NCBI GenBank assembly: GCA_902809935.1 | Contig: LR778134.1 | Span: 248,001 to 312,000, forward strand | Direction of reading: 5' to 3' | DNA from: Ruminococcaceae bacterium BL-4 | GTDB lineage: Bacteria; Bacillota; Clostridia; Oscillospirales; Acutalibacteraceae | DNA length: 64,000 nt | Part shown: positions 1 through 8,377 of the stretch, one piece after another | Layout: each line of letters starts with the position of its first letter | Position numbering within the stretch: position 1 is the stretch's first letter | Notes under the pieces: model-generated | Seen by the model: only the letters and a program-made list of their open reading frames with translations | What the model was told of the DNA's origin: nothing | Database searches by the model: none | Made by a program: the position numbers and the translations under genes

Positions 1-1325
1 CAATCATTGATCTTCTTACAAAAGAAGGTTTTTCAGTAGAAGCCGGTCTAGCCGGAATGGATACAGCTTTTACCGCCTCCTTCGGCAGCGGTCATCCTAT
101 TATTGGCATCCTAGCCGAATATGATGCACTTTCGGGGCTCAGCCAAAAAGCTAACGTTGCGTCTCCTTCTCCCAGAGAAGAAACACCAAACGGGCACGGC
201 TGCGGGCACAGTCTGCTGGGCAGCGGCTCTGTCGGTGCCGCACTGATGGTGCGGGACTATCTAAAAGAAACCAAAAAATCCGGTACAGTAGTTCTATATG
301 GCTGCCCTGCAGAAGAAGGCGGCTCCGGAAAAGCTTATCTTGCAAGAGCCGGTGCATTTGATCGTCTAGACGCTGCTATCACATGGCATCCCGGTGGAGG
401 CAACGCTGTTGCAACCGGTTCCATGCAGGCAAATTGTCAGGCTTATTTCCGCTTTAAAGGAATCTCCGCTCACGCTGCCGGAGCCCCACATCTAGGACGC
501 AGTGCTCTGGATGCCGTAGAACTGATGGATGTTGGCGCTAACTATCTGCGGGAACATATTGAACCAACTGACCGGATTCATTATGCAATTACCAATACCG
601 GCGGAATTTCTCCAAATGTAATACCTAACCATGCAGAGGTCATCTACTTAATTCGCTCCACTGACTCTGAAAAAGTACAGAAACTATACGACCGTGTTTG
701 CAAGATTGCAAAGGGTGCTGCCCTGATGACAGAAACCGAAGTGGAAATCCGATTTGATAAAGCCTGTTCAAATGTACTCTCAAACTCCGTGCTGGAAGAG
801 GTCCTTTATCAGAGTATGACGAGCGTTCCTCTTCCTATTTATACAGAACAGGAACTGGATTTTGCAAAAGAGATCAAAAAGACCGTTAAAGAAATAGATA
901 TGGCGAGTGATCTCTCTCTAACAGCATCATCTGTTGCAGAAAAGCGCAAAATGATCGCGAAATGCGAAGCACTTCCGATGATGAATTTTGTTTTACCTCA
1001 CAAACACCTGGATATTAACATTCCGGGTTCTTCAGATGTCGGTGACTGTAGTCATGTCGTTCCTACTGCTCAGTTTATTGGCGCTTGTTTTGTGCCTGGT
1101 ACACCGGCACACTCATGGCAGGCCGTAGCACAGGGAATTTCAGGCACAGCAGTTAAAGGAATGCTTTATGCTGCAAGAGTTCTCTCTGACACGGCACAGA
1201 GACTGATCGACGATCCTACTATTCTTTCAAAGGCTAAGGAAGAATTTCTATCCGAAACAGATGGAAAGCCTTATCGCTGCCCAATCCCGCCGGAAATCAT
1301 GCCAAATAGTAACGCAAAAAAATAA
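1..1325 (+). CDS. M20 family amidohydrolase, AbgB-like (5' end outside window)
   Basis: The frame is open from the first bases of the window, so the N-terminus lies upstream and the Met at 57 is internal. M20 enzymes hydrolyse amide bonds with a two-metal centre. Visible are the metal-site motif GHGCGHS, the segment PAEEGGSG with the catalytic and metal-binding Glu pair, a dimerisation domain with SAHAAGAPHLGRSALDA, and a late ligand region around SSDVGDCSH. The arrangement resembles AbgB, one of two subunits of p-aminobenzoyl-glutamate hydrolase, more than HipO enzymes. A second M20 gene follows 59 bp downstream on the same strand, and such pairs are usually co-transcribed. The substrate is not visible from sequence; an N-acyl amino acid is my inference. 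Confidence 0.85.
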   Translation, partial: IIDLLTKEGFSVEAGLAGMDTAFTASFGSGHPIIGILAEYDALSGLSQKANVASPSPREETPNGHGCGHSLLGSGSVGAALMVRDYLKETKKSGTVVLYGCPAEEGGSGKAYLARAGAFDRLDAAITWHPGGGNAVATGSMQANCQAYFRFKGISAHAAGAPHLGRSALDAVELMDVGANYLREHIEPTDRIHYAITNTGGISPNVIPNHAEVIYLIRSTDSEKVQKLYDRVCKIAKGAALMTETEVEIRFDKACSNVLSNSVLEEVLYQSMTSVPLPIYTEQELDFAKEIKKTVKEIDMASDLSLTASSVAEKRKMIAKCEALPMMNFVLPHKHLDINIPGSSDVGDCSHVVPTAQFIGACFVPGTPAHSWQAVAQGISGTAVKGMLYAARVLSDTAQRLIDDPTILSKAKEEFLSETDGKPYRCPIPPEIMPNSNAKK

Positions 1326-1384
1326 GATCGTTTAAGATCGTTTCATGTGGCTTTCTCAAATAGAAAAAGGGGGCAATTTTATTC

Positions 1385-2557
1385 ATGACAATTCTTGAAT
1401 CCGCGCAAAAGATGGAATCACATCTTTCCGAACTGCGGGAAGAATTCCATCGTCATCCGGAGGCAGCTTTTCAGGAAAAAGAAACCTCCGCTTTAATTGC
1501 AGCGGAACTGCGCAAAATCGGTAGCTATCAAATTACAGAAAACATCTGTGGACATGGAATTCTTGCAGAAATCCACGGCAACAAACCTGGTAAAGCGGTT
1601 GCGCTTCGCGCCGATATTGATGCTCTTCAGATCACAGAAGAAACAGGGCTACCATTTTGTTCTCAAACTCCGGGCATGATGCACGCATGCGGCCACGATA
1701 ATCATATTACGATGTTGTTGGGCGCAGCGCATCTACTCGCACAGTTTCAAGATCAAATTTCCGGAACGGTACGGCTCATTTTTCAGCCTGCCGAGGAATT
1801 TTCTCCAAAAGGCGGCTCCCGTTCTATGATTAAAGCCGGCGCATTAAAAGGAATCGACGCAATTTTTGGCCTGCATGTCTGGCCGGGGCTTCCGCTTGGT
1901 ACCTTTGGTGTAAAAGCCGGTCCTCTGATGGCTGCTTCTGATCATTTCTATGTTAAGATTCACGGAAAATCCGGCCACGCAGCCACTCCTGAAGCAGGAA
2001 TCGATTCGCTGCTCGCCGGTGCTCAATTTGTAACAGCAGCACAGTCAATTATCAGCCGCAACACAGATCCTCTTAAATCGGCAGTCATCTCGATCGGAAC
2101 CTTTAAAGCTGGCACACGCTATAACATTATTGCAGAAGAATGTGCTTTAGAGGGAACCTGCCGCACTTTTGACCCCGACGTTCGAGACCTTGCAGAGCGG
2201 CGTCTTGGAGAAGTATTAAAAGGAATCTGCACCTTATCACAATGTACCGGAGAACTTGATTATGAACGGGGCTATATGGCCGTTAATAACGATGCAGCGA
2301 TGTCCGATTATGTCCATAAAACCGCGGCTTCTTTGTTTGGAGCAGAAAAATCCGTTCTTGTTCCCCATCCTTCCATGTGCGCAGAAGATTTCGCTTTTTA
2401 TCTCGATCATGTTCCAGGTGCTTTCGCCTGGATCGGCACTGCAAAAGAAGGAGATCCAATCTGGCCGCTGCACAGTTCTCATTTTACAGCCAACGAAGAT
2501 ATTTTATGGCGTGGTGCAGCGCTGCTTGCCTCTTTGGCGCTAAATTTTAAAGGCTGA
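1385..2557 (+). CDS. M20D amidohydrolase (N-acyl-amino-acid / hippurate hydrolase type)
   Basis: A 390-residue cytoplasmic metallohydrolase, the usual M20D length. It shows EFHRHPEAAFQE near the N-terminus, the metal-binding HACGHDNH at about residue 100, FQPAEE at about 137, the lid-domain motif HGKSGHAATPE, and SMCAEDFAF near the C-terminus. A good ribosome site (AAAGGGGGC) precedes the ATG. M20D enzymes remove acyl groups from amino acids, as in hippurate hydrolase, N-acetyl-diaminopimelate deacetylase and AbgA. With the AbgB-like gene just upstream, an AbgA/AbgB-type pair is one reading, but I cannot assign the substrate. A strong terminator follows. Confidence 0.88.
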   Translation: MTILESAQKMESHLSELREEFHRHPEAAFQEKETSALIAAELRKIGSYQITENICGHGILAEIHGNKPGKAVALRADIDALQITEETGLPFCSQTPGMMHACGHDNHITMLLGAAHLLAQFQDQISGTVRLIFQPAEEFSPKGGSRSMIKAGALKGIDAIFGLHVWPGLPLGTFGVKAGPLMAASDHFYVKIHGKSGHAATPEAGIDSLLAGAQFVTAAQSIISRNTDPLKSAVISIGTFKAGTRYNIIAEECALEGTCRTFDPDVRDLAERRLGEVLKGICTLSQCTGELDYERGYMAVNNDAAMSDYVHKTAASLFGAEKSVLVPHPSMCAEDFAFYLDHVPGAFAWIGTAKEGDPIWPLHSSHFTANEDILWRGAALLASLALNFKG

Positions 2558-2580
2558 TCTTCTTTATAGAAATTTCATTG

Positions 2581-2614
2581 AAAAAGGTTCCGTTTTTTCG
2601 GAACCTTTTTCTTT
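2581..2614 (+). terminator. Rho-independent terminator after the M20 genes
   Basis: A perfect 12-bp stem (AAAAAGGTTCCG with CGGAACCTTTTT) around a six-base T loop, running into T residues, 24 bp after the amidohydrolase stop. Confidence 0.9.
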
Positions 2615-2758
2615 ATATATAACATATGATAGGTCTGCCATATATCTTCGCCTGCACGATTTTTATTTCTTATATTTAGATATTTGTGTGTAAAAGTGTA
2701 ATGAGAAATTAATATAAAATTTTACTTTTACATAAGTATTTGCAGGGACGGTGATAGT

Positions 2759-3193
2759 ATGAATGAGTATGGAATGGATGAATTTTGTAAAAGTTCAAAT
2801 TACAAAAGTAATTGGCGACCTTTACTTAAAGAAGAGGATTCTAGCGTAGTCAGTCCTCCTAATATTAAAAAAACAAAAAAAGAATGTGAAAGTATTGAAA
2901 AGTCCGTAGAAAGAAATGAGACATGCGAAGAAAAGGATATTTTAAAAAAATTAGCCAAAATAAGCACTGATATCGATACATTGAATCTCATGCTTTCGGA
3001 TCAAAAAAAAACAATAGATGATCTGTTTACTCTCTTAGAGAAAAAGGAGACTATCACTCCTAAAAAAGTTTTAAATTCCCAAAAAAGCAATCCGGATCAG
3101 CATCATTTTATTTCTGTTTTATTTGCCAAATTGCGTCGTTTGTTCGGGCGTTTTCTAATATTTAGTCAACACATCCTGCACATTAAGTTCTAA
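2759..3193 (+). CDS. Hypothetical charged coiled-coil protein
   Basis: A 144-residue protein I do not recognise. It is rich in Lys, Glu and Ser. Residues about 60-105 form a probable coiled coil of ILKKLAKISTDIDTLNLMLS type. The C-terminus is basic and hydrophobic (FAKLRRLFGRFLIF). No signal peptide is seen. The upstream GGGACGGTGATAGT is only a fair ribosome site. It sits 71 bp before the Cys-tailed protein gene on the same strand, with no terminator between, so the two probably share a transcript. Confidence 0.55.
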   Translation: MNEYGMDEFCKSSNYKSNWRPLLKEEDSSVVSPPNIKKTKKECESIEKSVERNETCEEKDILKKLAKISTDIDTLNLMLSDQKKTIDDLFTLLEKKETITPKKVLNSQKSNPDQHHFISVLFAKLRRLFGRFLIFSQHILHIKF

Positions 3194-3264
3194 TTCACAT
3201 AAGATATACATAGAAAATGATGTATCCTTTCATTTTCAATCTTAAATTTAGGAGTGAAAACTTC

Positions 3265-4089
3265 ATGAGTACTGACGTAGCTCAAGAGCCACTTGATATT
3301 TTTGTCCGAAGAGTTCTGGCGAAATCCGAACTGCTCCAGACACAGGAAGTCTTCCAAGAAAATTATTCTAGTGATACTCTCCCTAAACCTTTGGGTACAA
3401 AGGCTCCATTAACGCTCTATATAATCAACCACGGCGCAGAGGCAAGCACTGAGTCCCCTAATCCAAGTACCGGATCTCCTGTAAAATGTGTGAAACTCTG
3501 CAAACGGATTCTTGACCAAGACCCAGCAAACACTATTCTTTGCACACAAAAGTCAAGGGTATCCCTTAATTTCGAACTGGTTTTAGTCGTAGAATACGAG
3601 GATAATACTTTTAATGTGCTGACACTTCCAAAAGACCTTTCGGCTTTTACGAAGTACACCACAGACACAAAAGCATTCGTTGGGTCTACCGTACTTGATC
3701 CGACCACCGGCGCACCTATCATTCAGCATCAAAGCGTAACACAACCTTATGAGCAGTTTGTCATTAAATATAATGCAACGTCAACTGCATACGCCAACTT
3801 TGAATATACGGTTACGATTCCTCTGTCCAGCTTCAGTGCACCTCTGCGGAAATGTGAACTGAATGACCCGACCCTTCAGTCTTATATCGTATTGAGAAAC
3901 CTGACTTACCAAGTAGATGTACTTGACCAATATCTGGCTCAGGCTGGTGCGACTACCACCATCTGGACCACAATGGTTAACTTCTCGCTGTCTGAAGACA
4001 TCATCGATAAACTTGGAATTAATCAGGACATTCAAATTATGGGTACACCAGAATACGTTTGCCAGGATAGTAGCTGCGACTGCTGCTGA
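3265..4089 (+). CDS. Hypothetical Cys-tailed protein, possibly a spore or surface structural protein
   Basis: I chose the ATG at 3265 because TTTAGGAGTG lies just before it. An in-frame ATG at 3217 has no ribosome site. The product is 274 residues, beta-rich (many Thr and Val), with no signal peptide or membrane segment. It has scattered Cys (CVKLCKR) and ends in a Cys cluster, CQDSSCDCC. Cys-rich tails of this kind are common in clostridial spore coat and exosporium proteins that cross-link by disulfides, but I recognise no named family. A clear terminator follows. The structural role is inference only. Confidence 0.6.
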   Translation: MSTDVAQEPLDIFVRRVLAKSELLQTQEVFQENYSSDTLPKPLGTKAPLTLYIINHGAEASTESPNPSTGSPVKCVKLCKRILDQDPANTILCTQKSRVSLNFELVLVVEYEDNTFNVLTLPKDLSAFTKYTTDTKAFVGSTVLDPTTGAPIIQHQSVTQPYEQFVIKYNATSTAYANFEYTVTIPLSSFSAPLRKCELNDPTLQSYIVLRNLTYQVDVLDQYLAQAGATTTIWTTMVNFSLSEDIIDKLGINQDIQIMGTPEYVCQDSSCDCC

Positions 4090-4168
4090 AAAAGTATCGC
4101 AATCGGATTTACTGCAAAATGAAATGCTATCCGTTAAATAGGAAGAAAAATAATCAAAAATTGGGTCA

Positions 4169-4211
4169 GGATACCGCTATTTGGGTTATGCAAATGGCGG
4201 TATCCTTTTCT
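4169..4211 (+). terminator. Terminator after the Cys-tailed protein gene
   Basis: GGATACCGCTATTTG pairs with CAAATGGCGGTATCC (one internal mismatch) and is followed by TTTTC. The remaining intergenic sequence to 4464 holds only the bidirectional hairpin at about 4413. Confidence 0.88.
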
Positions 4212-4412
4212 ATATTATTTTAAGCATTTTTATATCCGTATTGATCAGCACTAATGATCTTATTAGCAGGCACACATGGAGCAATCCTGATTTTGCGGTG
4301 CTTTCAGCTCTTAATCGAGATCAGTATAATAGAGAAACTTGTAATGGAGATATTTGATACTCACTTATATCGTTAAACTGTTTTCAAATCATTATGATGA
4401 TAAACAGGAAAG

Positions 4413-4440
4413 GCCGGCGATTTTAAATCGTCGGCTTTTC
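4413..4440. terminator. Hairpin between convergent transcripts
   Basis: GCCGGCGATTT pairs with AAATCGTCGGC, with short T runs outside on both sides. It lies 30 bp past the stop of the leftward GntR-family gene and probably ends that transcript. Confidence 0.65.
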
Positions 4441-4464
4441 CTTAGATATAAATAAAAAGCTTCA

Positions 4465-5322
4465 TTAATTGTTTTTGGTCACGTTGTCATCATGATCGTG
4501 GTCTTGATCTGTTTTGGAATGTTCTTTCTCCACAGCGCAGCTTTGCTCATTAAAAACATCCATTCCCTCAACTGGTTTGATGCCAAGCAATTCATCTGTA
4601 ATCTCTCGAAGCAAAGTAGGATCAGAATTGATAATACAGTTATAGATTTTATTATGGGTATCGCTTTCTCCCAATGGAGGGAGTCCAGCTTCGAACCGGC
4701 GATGGACACGAGCTCTGACCAACTGAGTAATGTTGCTGCGAATCAGTTGCTGCACCATAAAGTAAACATCTTTATACAGCCTATTGTGACTCATTTTTAT
4801 TATTTTGTAGTGGAAATTAAAGTCTGCGTCTACCAGACGTTTCAGTGCATCTTCATTGTCCACGTCTAAACTATATTTCAGCGCAAGGTCATTGTAATGA
4901 ATCAGGGCATTATGCAGCTCCTCTTTCTCCGCATCAGTGGCCGAAAGTATCGCCAAACGCATGCATTCATATTCCAACAAACTACGCAGCTGACGCACAT
5001 CATCGTAACAATCCTTGCTTTCATAAAAGACAGATATCTCACTGAGCATAGGCTTCAGGGAAAAGTCCCGCACAAACGATCCCTCCCCCACCCGAGTCTC
5101 AATAATGCCAAGGGTACTAAGTTTCTGCAGAGCCATACGCACACTTAGACGATTGACACCAAAAGTGTCAGCAAAATCAGACTCTGAAGGAAGTTTGTCT
5201 CCTGCTTTCCAGATACCGTCTACAATATCCTGCTTGATAGACGCACAAACCTGATCCACAAGAGAGATACGCCTTATTTTCATTTTTCTCTGGGGAAACT
5301 TTCCGAGGGATTCTTTTTCCAT
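4465..5322 (-). CDS. FadR-type (GntR family) transcriptional regulator
   Basis: A 285-residue repressor or activator of the FadR subfamily. The N-terminal winged helix (residues about 20-90) includes VDGIWKAGDKLPSESDFA and VNRLSVRMALQKL, followed by the wing ETRVGEGSFV. An all-helical FCD ligand domain follows (about 95-260) with conserved Arg and His metal-site positions such as DADFNFHYKII. AGGTGA precedes the ATG. It lies downstream of the enolase-permease-enolase cluster on the same strand, separated by a terminator. Regulators of this family beside sugar-acid dehydratases usually respond to the sugar acid, so it probably controls that cluster. The tail (DQDHDHDD) is an unusual acidic-His extension that could bind metal. 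Confidence 0.9.
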   Translation of the reverse strand: MEKESLGKFPQRKMKIRRISLVDQVCASIKQDIVDGIWKAGDKLPSESDFADTFGVNRLSVRMALQKLSTLGIIETRVGEGSFVRDFSLKPMLSEISVFYESKDCYDDVRQLRSLLEYECMRLAILSATDAEKEELHNALIHYNDLALKYSLDVDNEDALKRLVDADFNFHYKIIKMSHNRLYKDVYFMVQQLIRSNITQLVRARVHRRFEAGLPPLGESDTHNKIYNCIINSDPTLLREITDELLGIKPVEGMDVFNEQSCAVEKEHSKTDQDHDHDDNVTKNN

Positions 5323-5433
5323 ACTATTTCACCTAAAATTACTCAATATTTTATTTTAATTATAACCCTTTTCTGAAAATAATGCACCTTTTTTAATGTT
5401 GAATGTCTTTCAAAACTTTAACAATCAAAAAAA

Positions 5434-5461
5434 CAGCCATCTTCCGGCTGGAAGATGGCTG
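5434..5461 (-). terminator. Terminator of the enolase-superfamily cluster
   Basis: CAGCCATCTTCC pairs perfectly with GGAAGATGGCTG around GGCT. Read leftward, it runs into seven T residues. It lies 40 bp past the stop of the 5501-6706 gene. Confidence 0.92.
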
Positions 5462-5500
5462 ACTGTGAAAAAGGATAGCTACATTTAAAGGCACGCGCAA

Positions 5501-6706
5501 TTATTTGATAACAACCTTCTTGGCCTTAGACATGTACTCCTCGCTCATTTCCTGGCCAATGCCCGGAAGCTCTGGAATTTCATAGAAGCCATTCTTAGGC
5601 GCATAGTAATACTTGCCGGCATTCTTAAACTTGGTCAGCAAATTGGCATTATGCTCCTCGTGAATGACAAAGTTGGGGATAGTAGCTTCTACCTGCAGAG
5701 CAGCCGCAGTAGCAATAGGCCCGCCACAGACGTGAATCTGTACACCGATATCGTAAACCTGGGCCATATCACAGATTTTCTTTGTCTCTGTAATTCCACC
5801 GGTGTTGCACAGATCAGGCTGGATCACGTCCAGAGTGCGATCCTCAAAGAACTGACGGAAGCCCCAGCGGGTGTAGCTGCGCTCGCCAGTAGCAAGTGGC
5901 AGACCACTGCGCTCCTTGATATGTTTAAAGAGCATCGGATTGCAGGGCATCGTGGGTTCCTCAAAGTACATGATACGATAAGGTTCAAGAGCCTTGCCCA
6001 AAATAGCAGAGGTGTTGGCATCAAGCAAAGAGTGAATCTCGACAATGATGTCCAGATCATCACCGCCAGCCTCACGAGCTGCGGCAATGCGTTCTACAGA
6101 GCGCTTTAGGTCATGTTCCCTGTAGCAACCACGAATTTGATTTCCTTGGGTAGCAAATACTGCGCCAAAGTCTTTCTTCTGAGTGGGAGCGAAAACAGGG
6201 TCGATCTTAACAGCATCATAACCTTCCGACATAGCGTCCTTAACGACGTCATAGTATTCCTTCGGATCGTACAGAAGGGTCATAGAATCGTCTTTCTCTA
6301 TGAGTTTCCGCCAGCCAAACTGAAGTTGGGATGCATAGGCGCGGAGCTTATCGTTGGTTTTGCCGCCGAGCAGCTTATAAACAGGCAGGTTCAAAGCTTT
6401 GCCTTTAATATCCCAGCAGGCAGTATCGATAGCTGCTATCGCAGAGGTGACAACTACGCCGCCTCCCATGCCCCAAAATGTATGACGATGCAGGTGTTCC
6501 CAAATCTTTTCGGTATTAAAGGGGTCCATACCGATAACCAACTTAGCAAAGTCCTGACACTGACCAAAGGCCGCCTCAGAGCAGTTGCCATAAGCTAAAC
6601 CAGCCTCACCAAATCCGCTGATTCCTTCGTCTGTGTTGACCTTGATGGTAATAAAACCGCCAAGAGCGCCGTCACCAAGGTAACATTCTACACTTGTAAT
6701 TTTCAT
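5501..6706 (-). CDS. Enolase-superfamily enzyme (mandelate racemase / sugar-acid dehydratase group)
   Basis: A 401-residue member of the mandelate racemase group, which abstracts the proton alpha to a carboxylate using Mg2+. The N-terminal capping domain covers about residues 1-125 and the barrel follows. Visible are the strand with VKIDPV (K167, D169), the metal ligands E223 (VEIHS, with H225), E249 or E250 (YFEEP) and E275 (GER), the Asp of DVIQPDL, the His of VQIHVCGGP (H325) and E350. This His/Glu pattern fits acid-sugar dehydratases such as D-galactonate or mannonate dehydratase, but the substrate cannot be read from sequence. AAAGGAG lies before the ATG. It is the last gene of a leftward cluster with a permease and a paralogue (8378-9568). 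Confidence 0.88.
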   Translation of the reverse strand: MKITSVECYLGDGALGGFITIKVNTDEGISGFGEAGLAYGNCSEAAFGQCQDFAKLVIGMDPFNTEKIWEHLHRHTFWGMGGGVVVTSAIAAIDTACWDIKGKALNLPVYKLLGGKTNDKLRAYASQLQFGWRKLIEKDDSMTLLYDPKEYYDVVKDAMSEGYDAVKIDPVFAPTQKKDFGAVFATQGNQIRGCYREHDLKRSVERIAAAREAGGDDLDIIVEIHSLLDANTSAILGKALEPYRIMYFEEPTMPCNPMLFKHIKERSGLPLATGERSYTRWGFRQFFEDRTLDVIQPDLCNTGGITETKKICDMAQVYDIGVQIHVCGGPIATAAALQVEATIPNFVIHEEHNANLLTKFKNAGKYYYAPKNGFYEIPELPGIGQEMSEEYMSKAKKVVIK

Positions 6707-6765
6707 GAATAGTTACTCCTTTCTTTTACTATGGTTATTTATTGAAAAACTTTTTAAGGGACTGC

Positions 6766-8199
6766 TTATTTTGTGGTAGGCGTAGGTGCGTCTTCTTCAC
6801 CCGGATCTTTATCCCACACGGAAGTATGAATTTCGATATTGCCGCGTTTGGCGCGCCAGATTCCGATAGCAGCTGTAACCAAAAGCGCTGCTACATTCGC
6901 AATCGCTAAGGCAGGGGTCATGGACAGGCAGGACTTCCAAAATACCACAATTGCTCCGACCAAAGACAAAACGCAGATGGTGTAATAGAAGCCGTTGGAT
7001 ACATGAAGGCGACATTTACCCCATGCTTCAGGATATTTTTTGGGCAGTCTGATTATCGCTACAAAGTTTAGGAAGGCGAAAAAAGAGGTAAAGATCTGCA
7101 CCATATTGGTGATGACAGTAATAGACAGATTAAAAATGATAGGAATAATGCCCAAAACATACATAAAAGCCAAAATGAAAACGCGAGACCCCTTAGCATT
7201 CTTTTTCCCAAAAGAGGCAGGAAGCCAACCGTCATCGCAGGACTGGCCGATCGTAATAGCATTATAAGCAAAGCTGGAATTCAAGGTGGACAGCAACGCC
7301 ATAATGGGGCCGCCGATAATAAAGAAGTAAAACAGCCAGGTTGGGAAAATACGCTGTGCTGCAAAGACCAAAGTGGTTGAATTTCCATATTCACTTACAT
7401 TCATAACGCCAACGCCAGCCATAGCCACGCCCACATAAAGGAAAATTAAAGTGGGGACAGTCATCAGCATGGCGGCGGGAATATCCCGTTTGGCGTTTTT
7501 AGCATCACGGCCATAAGCAATCGTCATATAATATCCCTGACAGGAATACACAAACAACAGAATCGCGCCGGTGAATCCGCCGGATATCTGACCTTTGTCA
7601 AAGGTAATCCCCCAGCCGTTAATCAAAAAATTGGGATCGGAAAAGTTAAAGATTGGCAGCTTCATTTTGAAAATACCCACAATTGCAAAAAGAAGTAGGG
7701 CAGCAATGAGCAGCCATGTCATTAACTTTTGAGCATGTGCCATTATATCCACACCTAATAGGTTCACAATAAAGAAAATGGTTAGCAAAACAACGCCTAC
7801 AATGATACGGGCAGTTGTGCCGCCCAAAGAGGGGATAACGTCACCCAGATATGCAGCTGCAGCGGTGCCGAACAAAGATAATGACAGGCACTGCGTTAAA
7901 TAAGAAAATGCAAAAATTCCGGAAGTAGTTGGCCCGGCTAGTTCGCATAACATAGAATAGTTGCCGCCGCCCAGGCGGAGAGCCGACGAGACAAAGACAT
8001 AGGGTAAAACCATAATAAAGCCCATAACAATAGCTATTAAGTAGGCAAGCCAAGCAGAATAACCAGTCATTTTAATTGCTGGGACAATAAGAGTGATGAC
8101 ACCTGCACCAATAACCTGCCCAACGGCTAATGCATAGAGTTCTGTTCTTCCGAGAGTTCCGGGCTTTGGTGCTGGCTCTTTAATTACTTTAATTGCCAT
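6766..8199 (-). CDS. APC-superfamily permease
   Basis: A 477-residue membrane protein with about 12 hydrophobic helices. It opens with the APC signature GQVIGAGVITLIVPA. It has YSCQGYYMTIAYGRDAKNAKRDIP in the helix 6-7 region, typical of amino acid-polyamine-organocation transporters, and a hydrophilic C-terminal tail. GAGGAG precedes the ATG. It lies between two paralogous enolase-superfamily genes with gaps of 59 and 178 bp, all leftward, so it probably imports their substrate or a conjugate of it. That would be unusual for an APC carrier, which normally moves amino acids or amines. Confidence 0.85.
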   Translation of the reverse strand: MAIKVIKEPAPKPGTLGRTELYALAVGQVIGAGVITLIVPAIKMTGYSAWLAYLIAIVMGFIMVLPYVFVSSALRLGGGNYSMLCELAGPTTSGIFAFSYLTQCLSLSLFGTAAAAYLGDVIPSLGGTTARIIVGVVLLTIFFIVNLLGVDIMAHAQKLMTWLLIAALLLFAIVGIFKMKLPIFNFSDPNFLINGWGITFDKGQISGGFTGAILLFVYSCQGYYMTIAYGRDAKNAKRDIPAAMLMTVPTLIFLYVGVAMAGVGVMNVSEYGNSTTLVFAAQRIFPTWLFYFFIIGGPIMALLSTLNSSFAYNAITIGQSCDDGWLPASFGKKNAKGSRVFILAFMYVLGIIPIIFNLSITVITNMVQIFTSFFAFLNFVAIIRLPKKYPEAWGKCRLHVSNGFYYTICVLSLVGAIVVFWKSCLSMTPALAIANVAALLVTAAIGIWRAKRGNIEIHTSVWDKDPGEEDAPTPTTK

Positions 8200-8377
8200 A
8201 GTAAAGATCTCCTCGCTTTCTCTCTAATTTAAACGGTATCCTTATGGTTGCTGCTGGGAAAAATCATCAAGATTTGGCAGGCCAAAAATGGCACACTTCT
8301 CATTAAGGGCTAATATTTATACTTCTCTTCACTCCTCCTCTTCAAATTAGAATAACCGACTAAAACTGACTAAAAAA

